A DNA stretch of 64,000 nt from an uncultured Pelagibacteraceae bacterium (GCA_902559305.1 CACEHK010000001.1:1-64000); one strand, 5' to 3'; shown: positions 7,166-15,686, numbered from the stretch's first letter. Numbers and translations: made by a program. The notes: generated by a model from the letters alone, not told the origin.

Positions 7166-9570
7166 TAGCTCCTCATCTTTTGACCACCTGGATCATAAAG
7201 TGGTTCTTTAATTATTGAACAGTTAAAAAAGTCGCCATTAATTTCAACTTGTATACCTTTTTCAGATTTTAATTCATTTTGATCTATATAAGAAAAAGCA
7301 ACACTTTTATTTACAAAATGAGCAAAACCTCCAGAAGTGATATATCCAATACTTTTATCACCTTTTAATACAGCTTCGTTGTAAGTCACATCGATATCAT
7401 TTGTCTCAACTATTAATGGGACTAATTTATTTTTGCTTAAATCCTTTTTAGCGCTATCTTTTCCAATAAAGTCTTTATCCCAATTTATAAAAACATCTAA
7501 ACCAGTTTCTTTTGCAGTAAAATCAGGACGATAGTCTAAAGTCCAAGCTCCCCAATTTTTTTCTAATCTCATAGACATTAATGCTCTCGCACCAAAAGGT
7601 TTTATATTAAATTCTTTTCCAGCATTAGTTAATTCTTCATATAATTTTAATTGAAAATGTGGAGCTACATAAATTTCATATCCAAGCTCTCCTGTAAAAG
7701 ATATTCTATTAACTATAGCAGGAACTCCAGCAACAAACATTTTTTTAGAATCTCTAAATTTAAAACTATCATTAGAAACATTTTCTCTAACAATTTTTTG
7801 TAAGAGTTCTCTAGATTTTGGGCCTGCAATACTAAGGCCATGAAATTCATCAGACCTATTTTTATATTGTAAATTAAATTTTTCTAAATGACTCTCAAAC
7901 CATCTTCTATGCATTTCTTGTGCTGCTCCTGATCCAAAAACCATGAATTCATTTTCGTCTAAACATGCAACGGTTAAGTCACCATAAAGTTTTCCTCTGT
8001 ATGTAAGCATTGGTGTTAAAGAAATTCTTCCAGGCTTAGGTAATTTACCAGCCATGATATGATCTAAAAATTTTCTAGCGTCTGGTCCTTTGAATTCATG
8101 TTTTGAAAAGTTGGCTACTTCAGTAATGCCTACATTTTCTCTTACATTTATTACTTCTTTTGAAACATAATTATGTGATCTTGATCTTTTAATTGTTGGT
8201 TCTTCATAAGCATCTTCTTTATTATTAGCAAACCATAAAACATTTTCTAAACCAAAAGAATCTCCCATCACGGCTCCTTGTTCAACAAATCGATCGTATA
8301 AGGCTGTTGTTTTTTGTTTTCTACCTTTTGGCAAAGTCTCGTTCGGAAAAGTCATTATAAATCTTCTTTCATAATTTTCCGATGATTTAATCGTTCCATA
8401 CTGTGGTGATGCATAATCTCCAAATCTTGCAACATCCATTGCCCAAACATCTATTGATGGTTCACCGTCTATAATCCATTCAGCAATACATTTACCAACA
8501 CCACCGCCTTGGCAAAATCCTGCCATAACACCTACAGCTACCCAATAATTTTTCATTCCAGGTACAGGGCCTATCAAGGGACTTCCATCAGGACCGAAAG
8601 TGAATGGTCCATTTACAATATTTTTTATTCCTGCTTTTTCTAAGGCTGGCATTCTTTCAAACCCAATAGCCAATCTATCTTGAATGTTATCAAGCTTAGG
8701 TTCTAAAAGTTCGTGTCCAAAATTCATTGGAGTTCCGTCTACCTTCCACGGTGTAGATTTTTGTTCATAGGTTCCAAGCAACATGCCTTTTCCTTCTTGT
8801 CTAAAGTAAATATTGCCTTCGAAATCTGTACCTATTGGAATTCTTTGATCTCCTAATACTTCAATTTCTGGAATAGCTTCTGTAATTAAATAGTGATGTT
8901 CCATAGGCTGAACTGGTAAATTTATTCCTGCCAAATTACCAACTTCTCTTGCCCATAATCCTCCAGCGTTAATTACAATCTCTGCATTAATATTTCCTTT
9001 ATCTGTAACAACATTCCATGAACCATCTTCTTTTTGTTTTGTGTCTTTAACAACTGTGTGTGTATAATATTTTCCACCATGAACTTTTGCTGCTTTTGCA
9101 AAAGCATATGTAACACCAGATGGATCAACCTCTCCATCAATAGGATCCCATAATGCTAATAGATATCTAGATGGATCAATTAATGGATTTTTCTTCTTTA
9201 CTTCTTCAAGTGAAATAAATTCTTGATCTAGGCCCATGTATCTTGCTTTTGATCTTTCTCTTTTTAGATATTCTGCCCAGACATCGTTTGAAGCTAAATA
9301 AAATCCTCCACTTGGTTTAAACCCGCAAGAGTGTCCAGACTCTTTTTCTATTTCTTTGTAAAGACCAATTGTGTAGGCCATCATTCTAGAAATATTTGGA
9401 TCATTAGAGATTACATGAACATTTCCAGCGGCATGCCATGAAGATCCTGAGGTCAATTCATTCCTCTCTAAAAGAATACAATCTTTTAAACCAAATTTAG
9501 AGAGATGGTAGAGAATTGAACACCCTACTACACCACCTCCAATAATTACTACTTTAGCATTTTTTTCCAT
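7165..9570 (-). CDS. Dimethylglycine dehydrogenase-like flavoprotein (DAO + GcvT domains)
   Basis: An 801-residue two-domain enzyme. The N-terminal FAD-dependent DAO domain spans about residues 5-370, with GGGVVG at 11-16 and SGSSWHAAG at 41-49. His46 matches the residue that carries covalent FAD in dimethylglycine and sarcosine dehydrogenases. A linker FAO-type region follows, then a C-terminal GcvT/tetrahydrofolate domain from about 430 containing ISFTGELGYE. The reaction is oxidative N-demethylation with the one-carbon unit passed to tetrahydrofolate. It directly follows bhmT (1-base overlap), whose by-product is dimethylglycine, so dimethylglycine to sarcosine is the best assignment. Sarcosine could then go to SoxBDAG at 23486-28592. 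Confidence 0.88.
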   Translation of the reverse strand: MEKNAKVVIIGGGVVGCSILYHLSKFGLKDCILLERNELTSGSSWHAAGNVHVISNDPNISRMMAYTIGLYKEIEKESGHSCGFKPSGGFYLASNDVWAEYLKRERSKARYMGLDQEFISLEEVKKKNPLIDPSRYLLALWDPIDGEVDPSGVTYAFAKAAKVHGGKYYTHTVVKDTKQKEDGSWNVVTDKGNINAEIVINAGGLWAREVGNLAGINLPVQPMEHHYLITEAIPEIEVLGDQRIPIGTDFEGNIYFRQEGKGMLLGTYEQKSTPWKVDGTPMNFGHELLEPKLDNIQDRLAIGFERMPALEKAGIKNIVNGPFTFGPDGSPLIGPVPGMKNYWVAVGVMAGFCQGGGVGKCIAEWIIDGEPSIDVWAMDVARFGDYASPQYGTIKSSENYERRFIMTFPNETLPKGRKQKTTALYDRFVEQGAVMGDSFGLENVLWFANNKEDAYEEPTIKRSRSHNYVSKEVINVRENVGITEVANFSKHEFKGPDARKFLDHIMAGKLPKPGRISLTPMLTYRGKLYGDLTVACLDENEFMVFGSGAAQEMHRRWFESHLEKFNLQYKNRSDEFHGLSIAGPKSRELLQKIVRENVSNDSFKFRDSKKMFVAGVPAIVNRISFTGELGYEIYVAPHFQLKLYEELTNAGKEFNIKPFGARALMSMRLEKNWGAWTLDYRPDFTAKETGLDVFINWDKDFIGKDSAKKDLSKNKLVPLIVETNDIDVTYNEAVLKGDKSIGYITSGGFAHFVNKSVAFSYIDQNELKSEKGIQVEINGDFFNCSIIKEPLYDPGGQKMRS

Positions 9571-10616
9571 TAATATTTATTTTTCATACTTGTGTTTATC
9601 TCTTTTAAAGACTTATCTGTCCCATGTAAAAAATGTCTACTCATATTTGGGTAGTATTTATATGATATTGGTTTTCTACCTAATGCAACTGACATTTCTC
9701 TAACATGATGGGGTTCCGCTCCACAACAAATTCCAATAAGATTAATATTTTGTTTTTGACAGTCCTTTGCAAACTCAGCCATTTCAAATCTGTTACAATA
9801 TAAATTATCTAATGCAACAGGGAATGCATTCCCCCCAGGTATACAATCGCACCCATGATCAGTTTGATTTAAAAAACCTGGCTGTTCCTCTGTTGTTCTA
9901 TATGGGACAGGTAAGGCTGCAACGTGACAAGAAACTTTTTCTCTTATTTCTGGCAAAAGTTTCATGGTCATCTTTGGTCCTCTATAACAATTTAATCCAA
10001 CTACATCGGCTCCAAGATCTTCCATTATTTTACAAGCATCACCAGGAGTGTGTCCTTCTCTAGTTTTATCACCCTTTTTAATAGAAAAATTTGTTACTGC
10101 AATCAAACCTTCATCCTTAATAGCTTTTAGAGCAATTTTCATTTCTTCAGTCCAATTTATTGTTTCAGCAACTATGAAATCTACACCAGCCTCTTTTGCC
10201 CAAAAAACTTGCTCTTCGTACATTTTTTGACACTGAGAATGACTTTTTTTGTCATTTGGATCATAAATATTTGTATTTGCAACATCACCACAAACCAATA
10301 AATCAAGATCTTTAAATTCATTTCTTGCATCTTTTGCTATTTGAAGAGCATTTTTTTGTAAAGGCTCCAACAAATCTTCTTTGCCAATCAAACGTAATTT
10401 TTCTCTATGTCCATAGTAAGTAAATGCTTGAACAATATCAGATCCTGCTCTTATAAACTCTCTATGTAATTGAGACACTACCTCGGGATGCTCTAGAACT
10501 ACTTCTGGCACAAATGCTCCAGCTGATAAATATCCTCTTCTTTCCATTGCAAATAAATAACCTTCTGCAAAAAGAACAGGTCCTTCATTTAATCTTGTTA
10601 TTAAATCTTTTGTCAT
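9570..10616 (-). CDS. bhmT: Betaine-homocysteine S-methyltransferase-like (homocysteine methyltransferase family)
   Basis: A 348-residue zinc-dependent homocysteine S-methyltransferase. Zinc-binding cysteines lie in GLNCYRG and in the C-terminal GICCGAEPHH pair. The N-terminal A-E-G-Y-L and V-P-E-V-V-L-E-H-P segments are typical of bacterial BHMT. It would make methionine from homocysteine with glycine betaine as donor and release dimethylglycine for the next gene. It is the first gene of a twelve-gene run and has a good Shine-Dalgarno (AGGAGA, complement of 10621-10626) five to ten bases before the ATG. The structured region upstream suggests riboregulation. Confidence 0.88.
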   Translation of the reverse strand: MTKDLITRLNEGPVLFAEGYLFAMERRGYLSAGAFVPEVVLEHPEVVSQLHREFIRAGSDIVQAFTYYGHREKLRLIGKEDLLEPLQKNALQIAKDARNEFKDLDLLVCGDVANTNIYDPNDKKSHSQCQKMYEEQVFWAKEAGVDFIVAETINWTEEMKIALKAIKDEGLIAVTNFSIKKGDKTREGHTPGDACKIMEDLGADVVGLNCYRGPKMTMKLLPEIREKVSCHVAALPVPYRTTEEQPGFLNQTDHGCDCIPGGNAFPVALDNLYCNRFEMAEFAKDCQKQNINLIGICCGAEPHHVREMSVALGRKPISYKYYPNMSRHFLHGTDKSLKEINTSMKNKY

Positions 10617-10620
10617 AAAT

Positions 10621-10626
10621 TCTCCT
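10621..10626 (-). promoter_or_regulatory. Ribosome binding site of bhmT
   Basis: Reads AGGAGA on the minus strand, four bases before the ATG at 10616. Strong Shine-Dalgarno sites are scarce in this window, and this one marks the head of the long operon. Confidence 0.6.
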
Positions 10627-10704
10627 TTTATTTTTTATTTATTTATTACTTTAAAAAAAAAATTTAACGATTCTGGAAAGAGTTTGAATGAAGATGATAA
10701 TAAA

Positions 10705-10795
10705 ATCTATTTAAATAGATATGATCGAAACGGGAATATCCCATTACGATAAATTCTTTAATGAATCTACAAGCCCCTTTGGACATAAGTATTAG
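10705..10795 (-). ncRNA. Structured leader of bhmT, possible SAM-sensing riboswitch
   Basis: The 302-base divergent region 10617-10918 has no gene. On the minus strand, about 110-180 bases before bhmT, several helices can form. A GGGGCUUGUAG segment (10778-10768) precedes a 6-bp stem AGAUUC/GAAUUU around an AUUAAA loop. Next is a long hairpin at 10750-10724 (AUCG and AUGGGA arms with matching UCCCGU and CGAU). A perfect 16-base palindrome lies at 10720-10705. SAR11 bhmT and metY genes are known to carry SAM-V riboswitches, so a SAM aptamer is the first hypothesis. I could not match the full SAM-V pseudoknot by eye. The rest of the region is AT-rich and must hold both divergent promoters. Confidence 0.45.
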
Positions 10796-10918
10796 GTTAC
10801 ATTTTAATATTAATGTTTGCAAAAACATTTTGTCTACAACTGATGGTTGAAATAGATTTGCATTTTTTTTTTCAATATGTTCTGATGTTATTTTAATTAA
10901 TTAAAAGGGAAATAAATA

Positions 10919-11938
10919 ATGAAAATAAAAAATATAATTCTTTCAGCTCTTGTAGTATTAGGTTTCACTTCATTTAGTAGTGTTGCTAATGCAGGATGCG
11001 GAAAGCTAGTTATTGCTGAGCAAAACTGGGCGTCAGCTGAATTAATGGCTAACGTAGATAAGATCATTTTAGAAAAAGGATATGGTTGTGAGGTCGAGTT
11101 AGTGCCTGGTGCAACTATGCCAACTTTCACTTCAATGAATGATAAAGGAACACCTGACATGAACCCAGAACAATGGGCGAATGCTGTGTATGAACCTTTA
11201 AAAGTAGCAGTAGCTGAAAAAAGAATATTCGTTGCAAATAAAGCACCGATTACAGGTCTTGGTGAAGGATGGTGGATTACACCTGGAACTGTAAAAAAAT
11301 ATCCACAGATAAAAAATATGACTGCTCTAGAAATCTTAGAACATCCTGAATGGTTTCCTGACAAAGAAGATCCTTCTAAAGGAGCTTTTGTTGGTTGCCC
11401 TGCAGGTTGGGGATGTCAATTAGCAAATGCAAATTTATTTGTAGCATATGAAATGGAGAAAAAAGGTTGGAAGTTAATCGATCCAGGTTCTGCTGCAGGT
11501 CTTGATGGCACAATCTCTAAAGCATCAGACTCAGGTAAGCCTTGGTTTGGTTATTACTGGAACCCAACTTCAATGGTTGGAAAATATGGTTTAATCTCAG
11601 TTCCTTTCGGTGTGGATTTTGCTGGAAGAGATAATTGGGACAATTGCATTATGAAACCAGCTGGAGAGTGCGCAAATCCAAAACAGACTGCTTGGACAAA
11701 GTCAGAGGTAAATTCACTTATTTCTAAAAGTTTCGTAGAAAAAGGTGGAAAAGATGCTGTAGCATATGTTGAAAAACGAACTTATCCTGGTGATGTTATG
11801 AATGGTATGCTTGTATATATGGCGGACAATCAAGCAAAAGGTTCGGATGCAGCAGTTGAGTTTTTAAAACAGCATGAAAGTTTATGGAGTAAATGGGTAT
11901 CTTCATCTGCTAAGAAAAAAATCAAAGCTGGTCTTTAA
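10919..11938 (+). CDS. Glycine betaine/proline-type ABC transporter substrate-binding protein
   Basis: A 339-residue OpuAC/ProX-family periplasmic binding protein. A signal peptide ends near residue 22 (V-A-N-A, then G-C-G-K). The mature protein begins with the family-typical LVIAEQNWASAE and contains W-W-I-T-P, PGSAAGLDGT, a W-F-G-Y-Y-W-N-P segment and many Trp, as used for aromatic-cage binding of quaternary amines. It has a purine-rich ribosome site (AAAAGGGAAATAA). A hairpin terminator directly after the stop should make it far more abundant than the permease that follows. The adjacent bhmT operon suggests glycine betaine or a related betaine as ligand, but it could bind another methylated osmolyte. 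Confidence 0.88.
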   Translation: MKIKNIILSALVVLGFTSFSSVANAGCGKLVIAEQNWASAELMANVDKIILEKGYGCEVELVPGATMPTFTSMNDKGTPDMNPEQWANAVYEPLKVAVAEKRIFVANKAPITGLGEGWWITPGTVKKYPQIKNMTALEILEHPEWFPDKEDPSKGAFVGCPAGWGCQLANANLFVAYEMEKKGWKLIDPGSAAGLDGTISKASDSGKPWFGYYWNPTSMVGKYGLISVPFGVDFAGRDNWDNCIMKPAGECANPKQTAWTKSEVNSLISKSFVEKGGKDAVAYVEKRTYPGDVMNGMLVYMADNQAKGSDAAVEFLKQHESLWSKWVSSSAKKKIKAGL

Positions 11939-11952
11939 AATATAATTTATTT

Positions 11953-11988
11953 AACGAGCCTATAATTAAGTAGGCTCGTTAATTTTTT
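11953..11988 (+). terminator. Intrinsic terminator between binding protein and permease genes
   Basis: A perfect 10-bp stem AACGAGCCTA (11953-11962) pairs with TAGGCTCGTT (11971-11980) around an 8-base loop and is followed by AATTTTTT. It lies between the two transporter genes, so it likely attenuates permease expression relative to the binding protein. Confidence 0.85.
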
Positions 11989-11996
11989 GAAATTAA

Positions 11997-12881
11997 ATGG
12001 AATTTTTCACTAAGTTTCCAGTAATGGAACGTTCAGAGCTTGCTGAATTCAGAAAAGGAATTGATTTTGCTTTTAGAGATTTTTCAAGAGCATATGGCGA
12101 TGGTATAGAAGCATTTTTTGATCCATTGCTATACTTTTTGGTTTGGTTAGAAAAACTATTAATAAATTCTCCTTGGCCAATAATTATTGGTGTAATTTGT
12201 GGATTAGCTTGGATAGCTTCAAGAAGTTGGAAGCTTGTTTTAGGTGCTGCAATATCTTTCTTTTTAATTGGATACTTTGGAATGTGGAAAGATTGTATGG
12301 CGACTGTCGCAATTATAACTGTGTGCGTAATGATATGTATGGCTGTAGGAATACCTATGGGTGTAATAATGGCTCGTTCTAATAGAGCTGAAAAAACAAT
12401 TTTACCTGTTTTAGATATGATGCAAACAATTCCAAGTTTCGTTTATTTAATACCAATACTGATGTTACTTGGTATTGGTAAAGTCCCTGGATTAATAGCT
12501 ATTTGTATTTATGCTGTTCCTCCAATAATTAGGTTAACAAATTTGGGTATTAGAGAGGTTGATAAAGAAACTATTGAAGCTAGTGAGGCATTTGGTGCAA
12601 CCAAATTACAAAAATTAAGAACAGTACAAATACCTTTGGCTCTTCCTACAGTTTTTGCAGGTGTAAACCAAACAATTATGATGGCTTTAGCGATGGTGGT
12701 TATAGCTTCTATGATTGGAGTAAAAGGATTGGGGGTGCCTATATTAAGAGCTGTTTTAAACCAATACTTAGCCTTAGGACTATTTAACGGTTTAGCAATT
12801 GTAGCTTTAGCTATTATTTTTGATAGGGCAGCTCAAGAGTATGGTCGAAGAATACAAAAGCATAGAGGTATAAAAAGATAA
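11997..12881 (+). CDS. Glycine betaine/proline-type ABC transporter permease (ProW family)
   Basis: A 294-residue inner-membrane permease. Hydrophobic helices begin near residue 55. The binding-protein-dependent transport domain contains MQTIPSFVYLIP, the cytoplasmic coupling loop E-A-S-E-A-F-G-A-T-K-x-Q-K-L, and the terminal G-V-K-G-L-G-V-P segment, all typical of ProW. It follows the binding protein beyond a terminator. No ATPase gene accompanies it. The ATPase at 40557-41588 belongs to the second betaine-type transporter and could serve both. Length and topology are normal for a single-domain ProW. Confidence 0.9.
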   Translation: MEFFTKFPVMERSELAEFRKGIDFAFRDFSRAYGDGIEAFFDPLLYFLVWLEKLLINSPWPIIIGVICGLAWIASRSWKLVLGAAISFFLIGYFGMWKDCMATVAIITVCVMICMAVGIPMGVIMARSNRAEKTILPVLDMMQTIPSFVYLIPILMLLGIGKVPGLIAICIYAVPPIIRLTNLGIREVDKETIEASEAFGATKLQKLRTVQIPLALPTVFAGVNQTIMMALAMVVIASMIGVKGLGVPILRAVLNQYLALGLFNGLAIVALAIIFDRAAQEYGRRIQKHRGIKR

Positions 12882-12945
12882 ATTCAGATAATTTGTCTCT
12901 TCGATTTTTATAGACAGCCATTTTAAAATAAATAAATATCCTTGA

Positions 12946-13674
12946 ATGAATTTTTCTTTAGAAATTGGTCCTAAGACTGACCTGGATACTTTGCCTAATT
13001 TAAAGGATGTTTATATCACCTTTTTGCCTGGGGGAGATTTTAAAGAAACTGCTTATAAAGCTGAAGAATTGGTTAAAAAAGGATGTAATCCGATACCTCA
13101 TTTTGCTGCAAGATCAATTGAAGGAGAAGCTCAACTAAAAGAATATATAAAGAGATGCAAGGATGTAGGCGTCAAACAGGCATTGGTTATAGGGGGGAGT
13201 AGAGAGCCGGTAGGAAATTTTGATAGCTCAATTCAATTATTGGAAACCGGTTATTTTGAGCAGATGAAGATAGGAATTGCTGGACATCCTGAGGGGAGTC
13301 CTGATATATCCGATTCAAGATTAGAAAAAGCTATGAAAGATAAAAAGCCTTATGCTGACTATATAGTAACACAATGGTTATTAGATCCTCAGCCAATTAT
13401 AGATTTTATTTCTAAACAAACTATACCAGTTCATGTTGGAATTACTGGTCCACTAAAAATAACAAGCCTAATTAAATTTGCTAATATTGTTGGTGCAAAA
13501 AATTCCTTAAATTTTCTTAAATCTAATTTTAGTAAGGCGTTAGATTTAATGAAACCTAGAGACCCAAATGATTTAATTGGAAAAGTTAAATCTCATACTG
13601 ATTTTTTCCACATTTATACATTCGGCGGCTTGAAGGAAACTAACAAGTGGTTGATGGAGAACAAATATGTCTAA
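12946..13674 (+). CDS. Methylenetetrahydrofolate reductase-like protein (MetF family, short)
   Basis: A 242-residue TIM-barrel protein of the MetF family, about 50 residues shorter than usual MetF. It keeps the N-terminal S-L-E-I-G-P-K strand with the Glu, P-H-F-A-A-R-S, Q-A-L-V-I-G-G, G-I-A-G-H-P-E-G and Y-I-V-T-Q-W segments. The usual L-R-G-D folate/flavin motif is replaced by I-G-G-S-R. Its end overlaps the GcvT-like demethylase start by 8 bases. In aromatic O-demethylation loci (ligM with metF and a formate-THF ligase), MetF recycles 5-methyl-THF made by the GcvT-like enzyme. A similar role is the best inference here. Confidence 0.8.
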   Translation: MNFSLEIGPKTDLDTLPNLKDVYITFLPGGDFKETAYKAEELVKKGCNPIPHFAARSIEGEAQLKEYIKRCKDVGVKQALVIGGSREPVGNFDSSIQLLETGYFEQMKIGIAGHPEGSPDISDSRLEKAMKDKKPYADYIVTQWLLDPQPIIDFISKQTIPVHVGITGPLKITSLIKFANIVGAKNSLNFLKSNFSKALDLMKPRDPNDLIGKVKSHTDFFHIYTFGGLKETNKWLMENKYV

Positions 13675-15025
13675 TGAATTTGATTATACAAAACTAAAAC
13701 ATGTAACTTCAGTAGATCAGTCAGATCGAGAGGTTCCATATAACTTAAGACAAAGTGGTCCTACTAAGGTTGAGATGTTAATCTCAACAAGAGTAAGAAA
13801 ATCACCATTCTGGCATTTATCAATGCAGGCTGGATGTTGGAGAGCAACAGTTTATAACAGAATTTACCATCCACGTGGATATGTAAAACCTGAAGATGGT
13901 GGAGCAATGGTTGAATATGATGCAATTGTTAACCATGTTACAATGTGGAACGTTGCAGTTGAAAGACAGATTAGAGTTAAAGGACCAGATGCTGAAAAGT
14001 TTGTAGATTATGTAATAACAAGAGATGCAACTAAAATTTCCCCAATGAGAGCAAGATATGTAATTTTATGCAATGCTTATGGTGGAGTTTTAAATGATCC
14101 AATTCTTCTTAGAATTTCAAAAGATGAGTTCTGGTTTTCATTATCAGACTCAGATATTGGAATGTATCTTCAAGGTGTAAATTCAGATGGTAGATTTAAT
14201 TGCACAATAGAAGAAACTGATCACTGTCCAGTACAAATACAAGGTCCAAAATCTAAAGCTTTAATGAAAGATCTTTGTGGAGATCAATTTGATTTAGATA
14301 ACATGCCTTTCTATGGTTTAGCTGAAGCAAAAATTGGTGGAAGAAGTTGTGTAATATCTCAATCAGGTTTTTCTGGTGAGGCCGGATATGAAATATATTT
14401 AAGAAATGCAACTTTGTATGCTGAAGATATGTGGAATGCAGTTTTAGATGCAGGTAAAAAACACAAATTAATGGTTATTGCCCCAGCCCATCATAGAAGA
14501 ATACAAGCAGGAATTCTATCTTGGGGTCAAGATATGGATCAACAACATAACCCTTATCAATGTAATTTAGGATATCAGGTTTCTTTATCTGGAAAAGGTG
14601 AATGGAATAAAAAAACTAACTATGTTGGTAAAGAAGTTTTAGAAAAAATGGGTTCTGATATTAAGGCTGGCAAAAAGCCATACAAGCTTCAACTAGTTGG
14701 TTTTGAACTTGGTGGAAAACCAATTGAAGAATATGCACCTGATTTCTGGCTAATTTCCAATGCAGATGGAGGAGATCCTGTCGGATTTATAACATCTCCA
14801 TGGTATCATCCTGAAAAGAAAACAAATATAGCAATGGGTTATGTTCCTTTCGATGGTACTTTAAATTCAAATGGTTTTCCTAAAGGTAAAGTTGGAACTA
14901 AATATAAAATTCATTTACCTACAAAATATTCTGATAAACCAGGAGTGCCTGTTGACGCTGTAGTAGTAGATATACCATTCAAAGAATCTTTCAACGCAAA
15001 TACTAGAGAAGTGGTTAAAGGTTAA
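13667..15025 (+). CDS. GcvT-family tetrahydrofolate-dependent demethylase (DmdA/LigM-like)
   Basis: A 452-residue aminomethyltransferase-fold protein. It has W-N-V-A-V-E-R-Q-I-R-V-K-G-P-D-A near residues 87-102, V-Q-I-Q-G-P-K-S near 187, Q-S-G-F-S-G-E-A-G-Y-E-I-Y near 226 and a C-terminal GcvT barrel. It resembles DMSP demethylase DmdA (about 370 residues in Pelagibacter) across the first two thirds. It is some 80 residues longer, with an extended C-terminus more like LigM-type O-demethylases. It would move a methyl group from a small donor to tetrahydrofolate. The MetF-like partner upstream supports 5-methyl-THF as product. I do not call it DmdA because of the length and sequence divergence. 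Confidence 0.82.
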   Translation: MSNEFDYTKLKHVTSVDQSDREVPYNLRQSGPTKVEMLISTRVRKSPFWHLSMQAGCWRATVYNRIYHPRGYVKPEDGGAMVEYDAIVNHVTMWNVAVERQIRVKGPDAEKFVDYVITRDATKISPMRARYVILCNAYGGVLNDPILLRISKDEFWFSLSDSDIGMYLQGVNSDGRFNCTIEETDHCPVQIQGPKSKALMKDLCGDQFDLDNMPFYGLAEAKIGGRSCVISQSGFSGEAGYEIYLRNATLYAEDMWNAVLDAGKKHKLMVIAPAHHRRIQAGILSWGQDMDQQHNPYQCNLGYQVSLSGKGEWNKKTNYVGKEVLEKMGSDIKAGKKPYKLQLVGFELGGKPIEEYAPDFWLISNADGGDPVGFITSPWYHPEKKTNIAMGYVPFDGTLNSNGFPKGKVGTKYKIHLPTKYSDKPGVPVDAVVVDIPFKESFNANTREVVKG

Positions 15026-15036
15026 AGATAATATTC

Positions 15037-15070
15037 AATAGGGGAAATAATTAATTTCCCCTATTTTTTT
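15037..15070 (+). terminator. Intrinsic terminator after the demethylase gene
   Basis: An 11-bp stem AATAGGGGAAA (15037-15047) pairs with TTTCCCCTATT (15055-15065) around TAATTAA and continues into a T run. It closes the 10919-15025 transcription unit. Confidence 0.88.
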
Positions 15071-15140
15071 GTTTTAATTTTAAAATTTATTAAAAATTTT
15101 CTTTTATTACTCTAAAAATGTTTATAATTTAGATTTAGAT

Positions 15141-15686
15141 ATGTTTGCACAATTTTTGAGTATTGTTTTTAGTTCAATAAAACTTGATAAATCTTTATAT
15201 AACGATAATAAATTTTTTGGTGAAGCAGGTATTTATTTTTCAGGTTTAATAATGATTTTAGATGGTGTTGCCGGAGCTGTCGCTGCAAATTCATTTGTCA
15301 AAACATCAATTGGTGTATCTGGATTGACTGCTATTTTTACTTGGTTAGTCTGGGCAATTTTCATTTATGTTATTGGGGTCAAATTATTTTCTGATAAAGA
15401 AACAAAAGTTACATTTAAAAAAATACTTATTGCGGTTGGTTACGCACATTCACCAGGTTTGTTGAGATTCTTTGCTGTTACTCCAGATTTTGTAATACCT
15501 ATTATATTTTTAACACAGTTTTGGATTTTTGCGTCATTAATTATTGCAACAAAACAAGTTCTAAACCTTAAATCTAATATTAAAGCTTTTGGTATAGTGT
15601 TTTTATCTTTTTTAATTATAGCATTTTTATCTATTTCATTTGTAATGAGTAGGATGAATGCTTTATCAATTAGCAATATAAGCTAG
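15141..15686 (+). CDS. Yip1-family integral membrane protein
   Basis: A 181-residue membrane protein with about five hydrophobic helices (roughly residues 28-50, 58-85, 96-115, 117-140 and 147-170). The sequence pattern is that of the bacterial Yip1 domain: an N-terminal amphipathic piece, F-F-G-E-A-G-I-Y-F-S-G-L-I, and a K-I-L-I-A-V-G-Y-A-H-S-P-G-L-L-R-F-F core. No enzymatic motif is visible and the function is unknown. It stands alone on this strand after a terminator and its stop overlaps the convergent small Cys4 gene by 4 bases. Confidence 0.75.
   Translation: MFAQFLSIVFSSIKLDKSLYNDNKFFGEAGIYFSGLIMILDGVAGAVAANSFVKTSIGVSGLTAIFTWLVWAIFIYVIGVKLFSDKETKVTFKKILIAVGYAHSPGLLRFFAVTPDFVIPIIFLTQFWIFASLIIATKQVLNLKSNIKAFGIVFLSFLIIAFLSISFVMSRMNALSISNIS

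Noticed and set aside
12143-12382. Second plus-strand frame inside the permease gene
   Set aside because: It is an offset frame of the permease with no family signal.
13667-15025. Calling this gene dmdA
   Set aside because: The similarity to DMSP demethylase is clear only in part, the protein is about 80 residues longer, and other GcvT-like demethylases fit.
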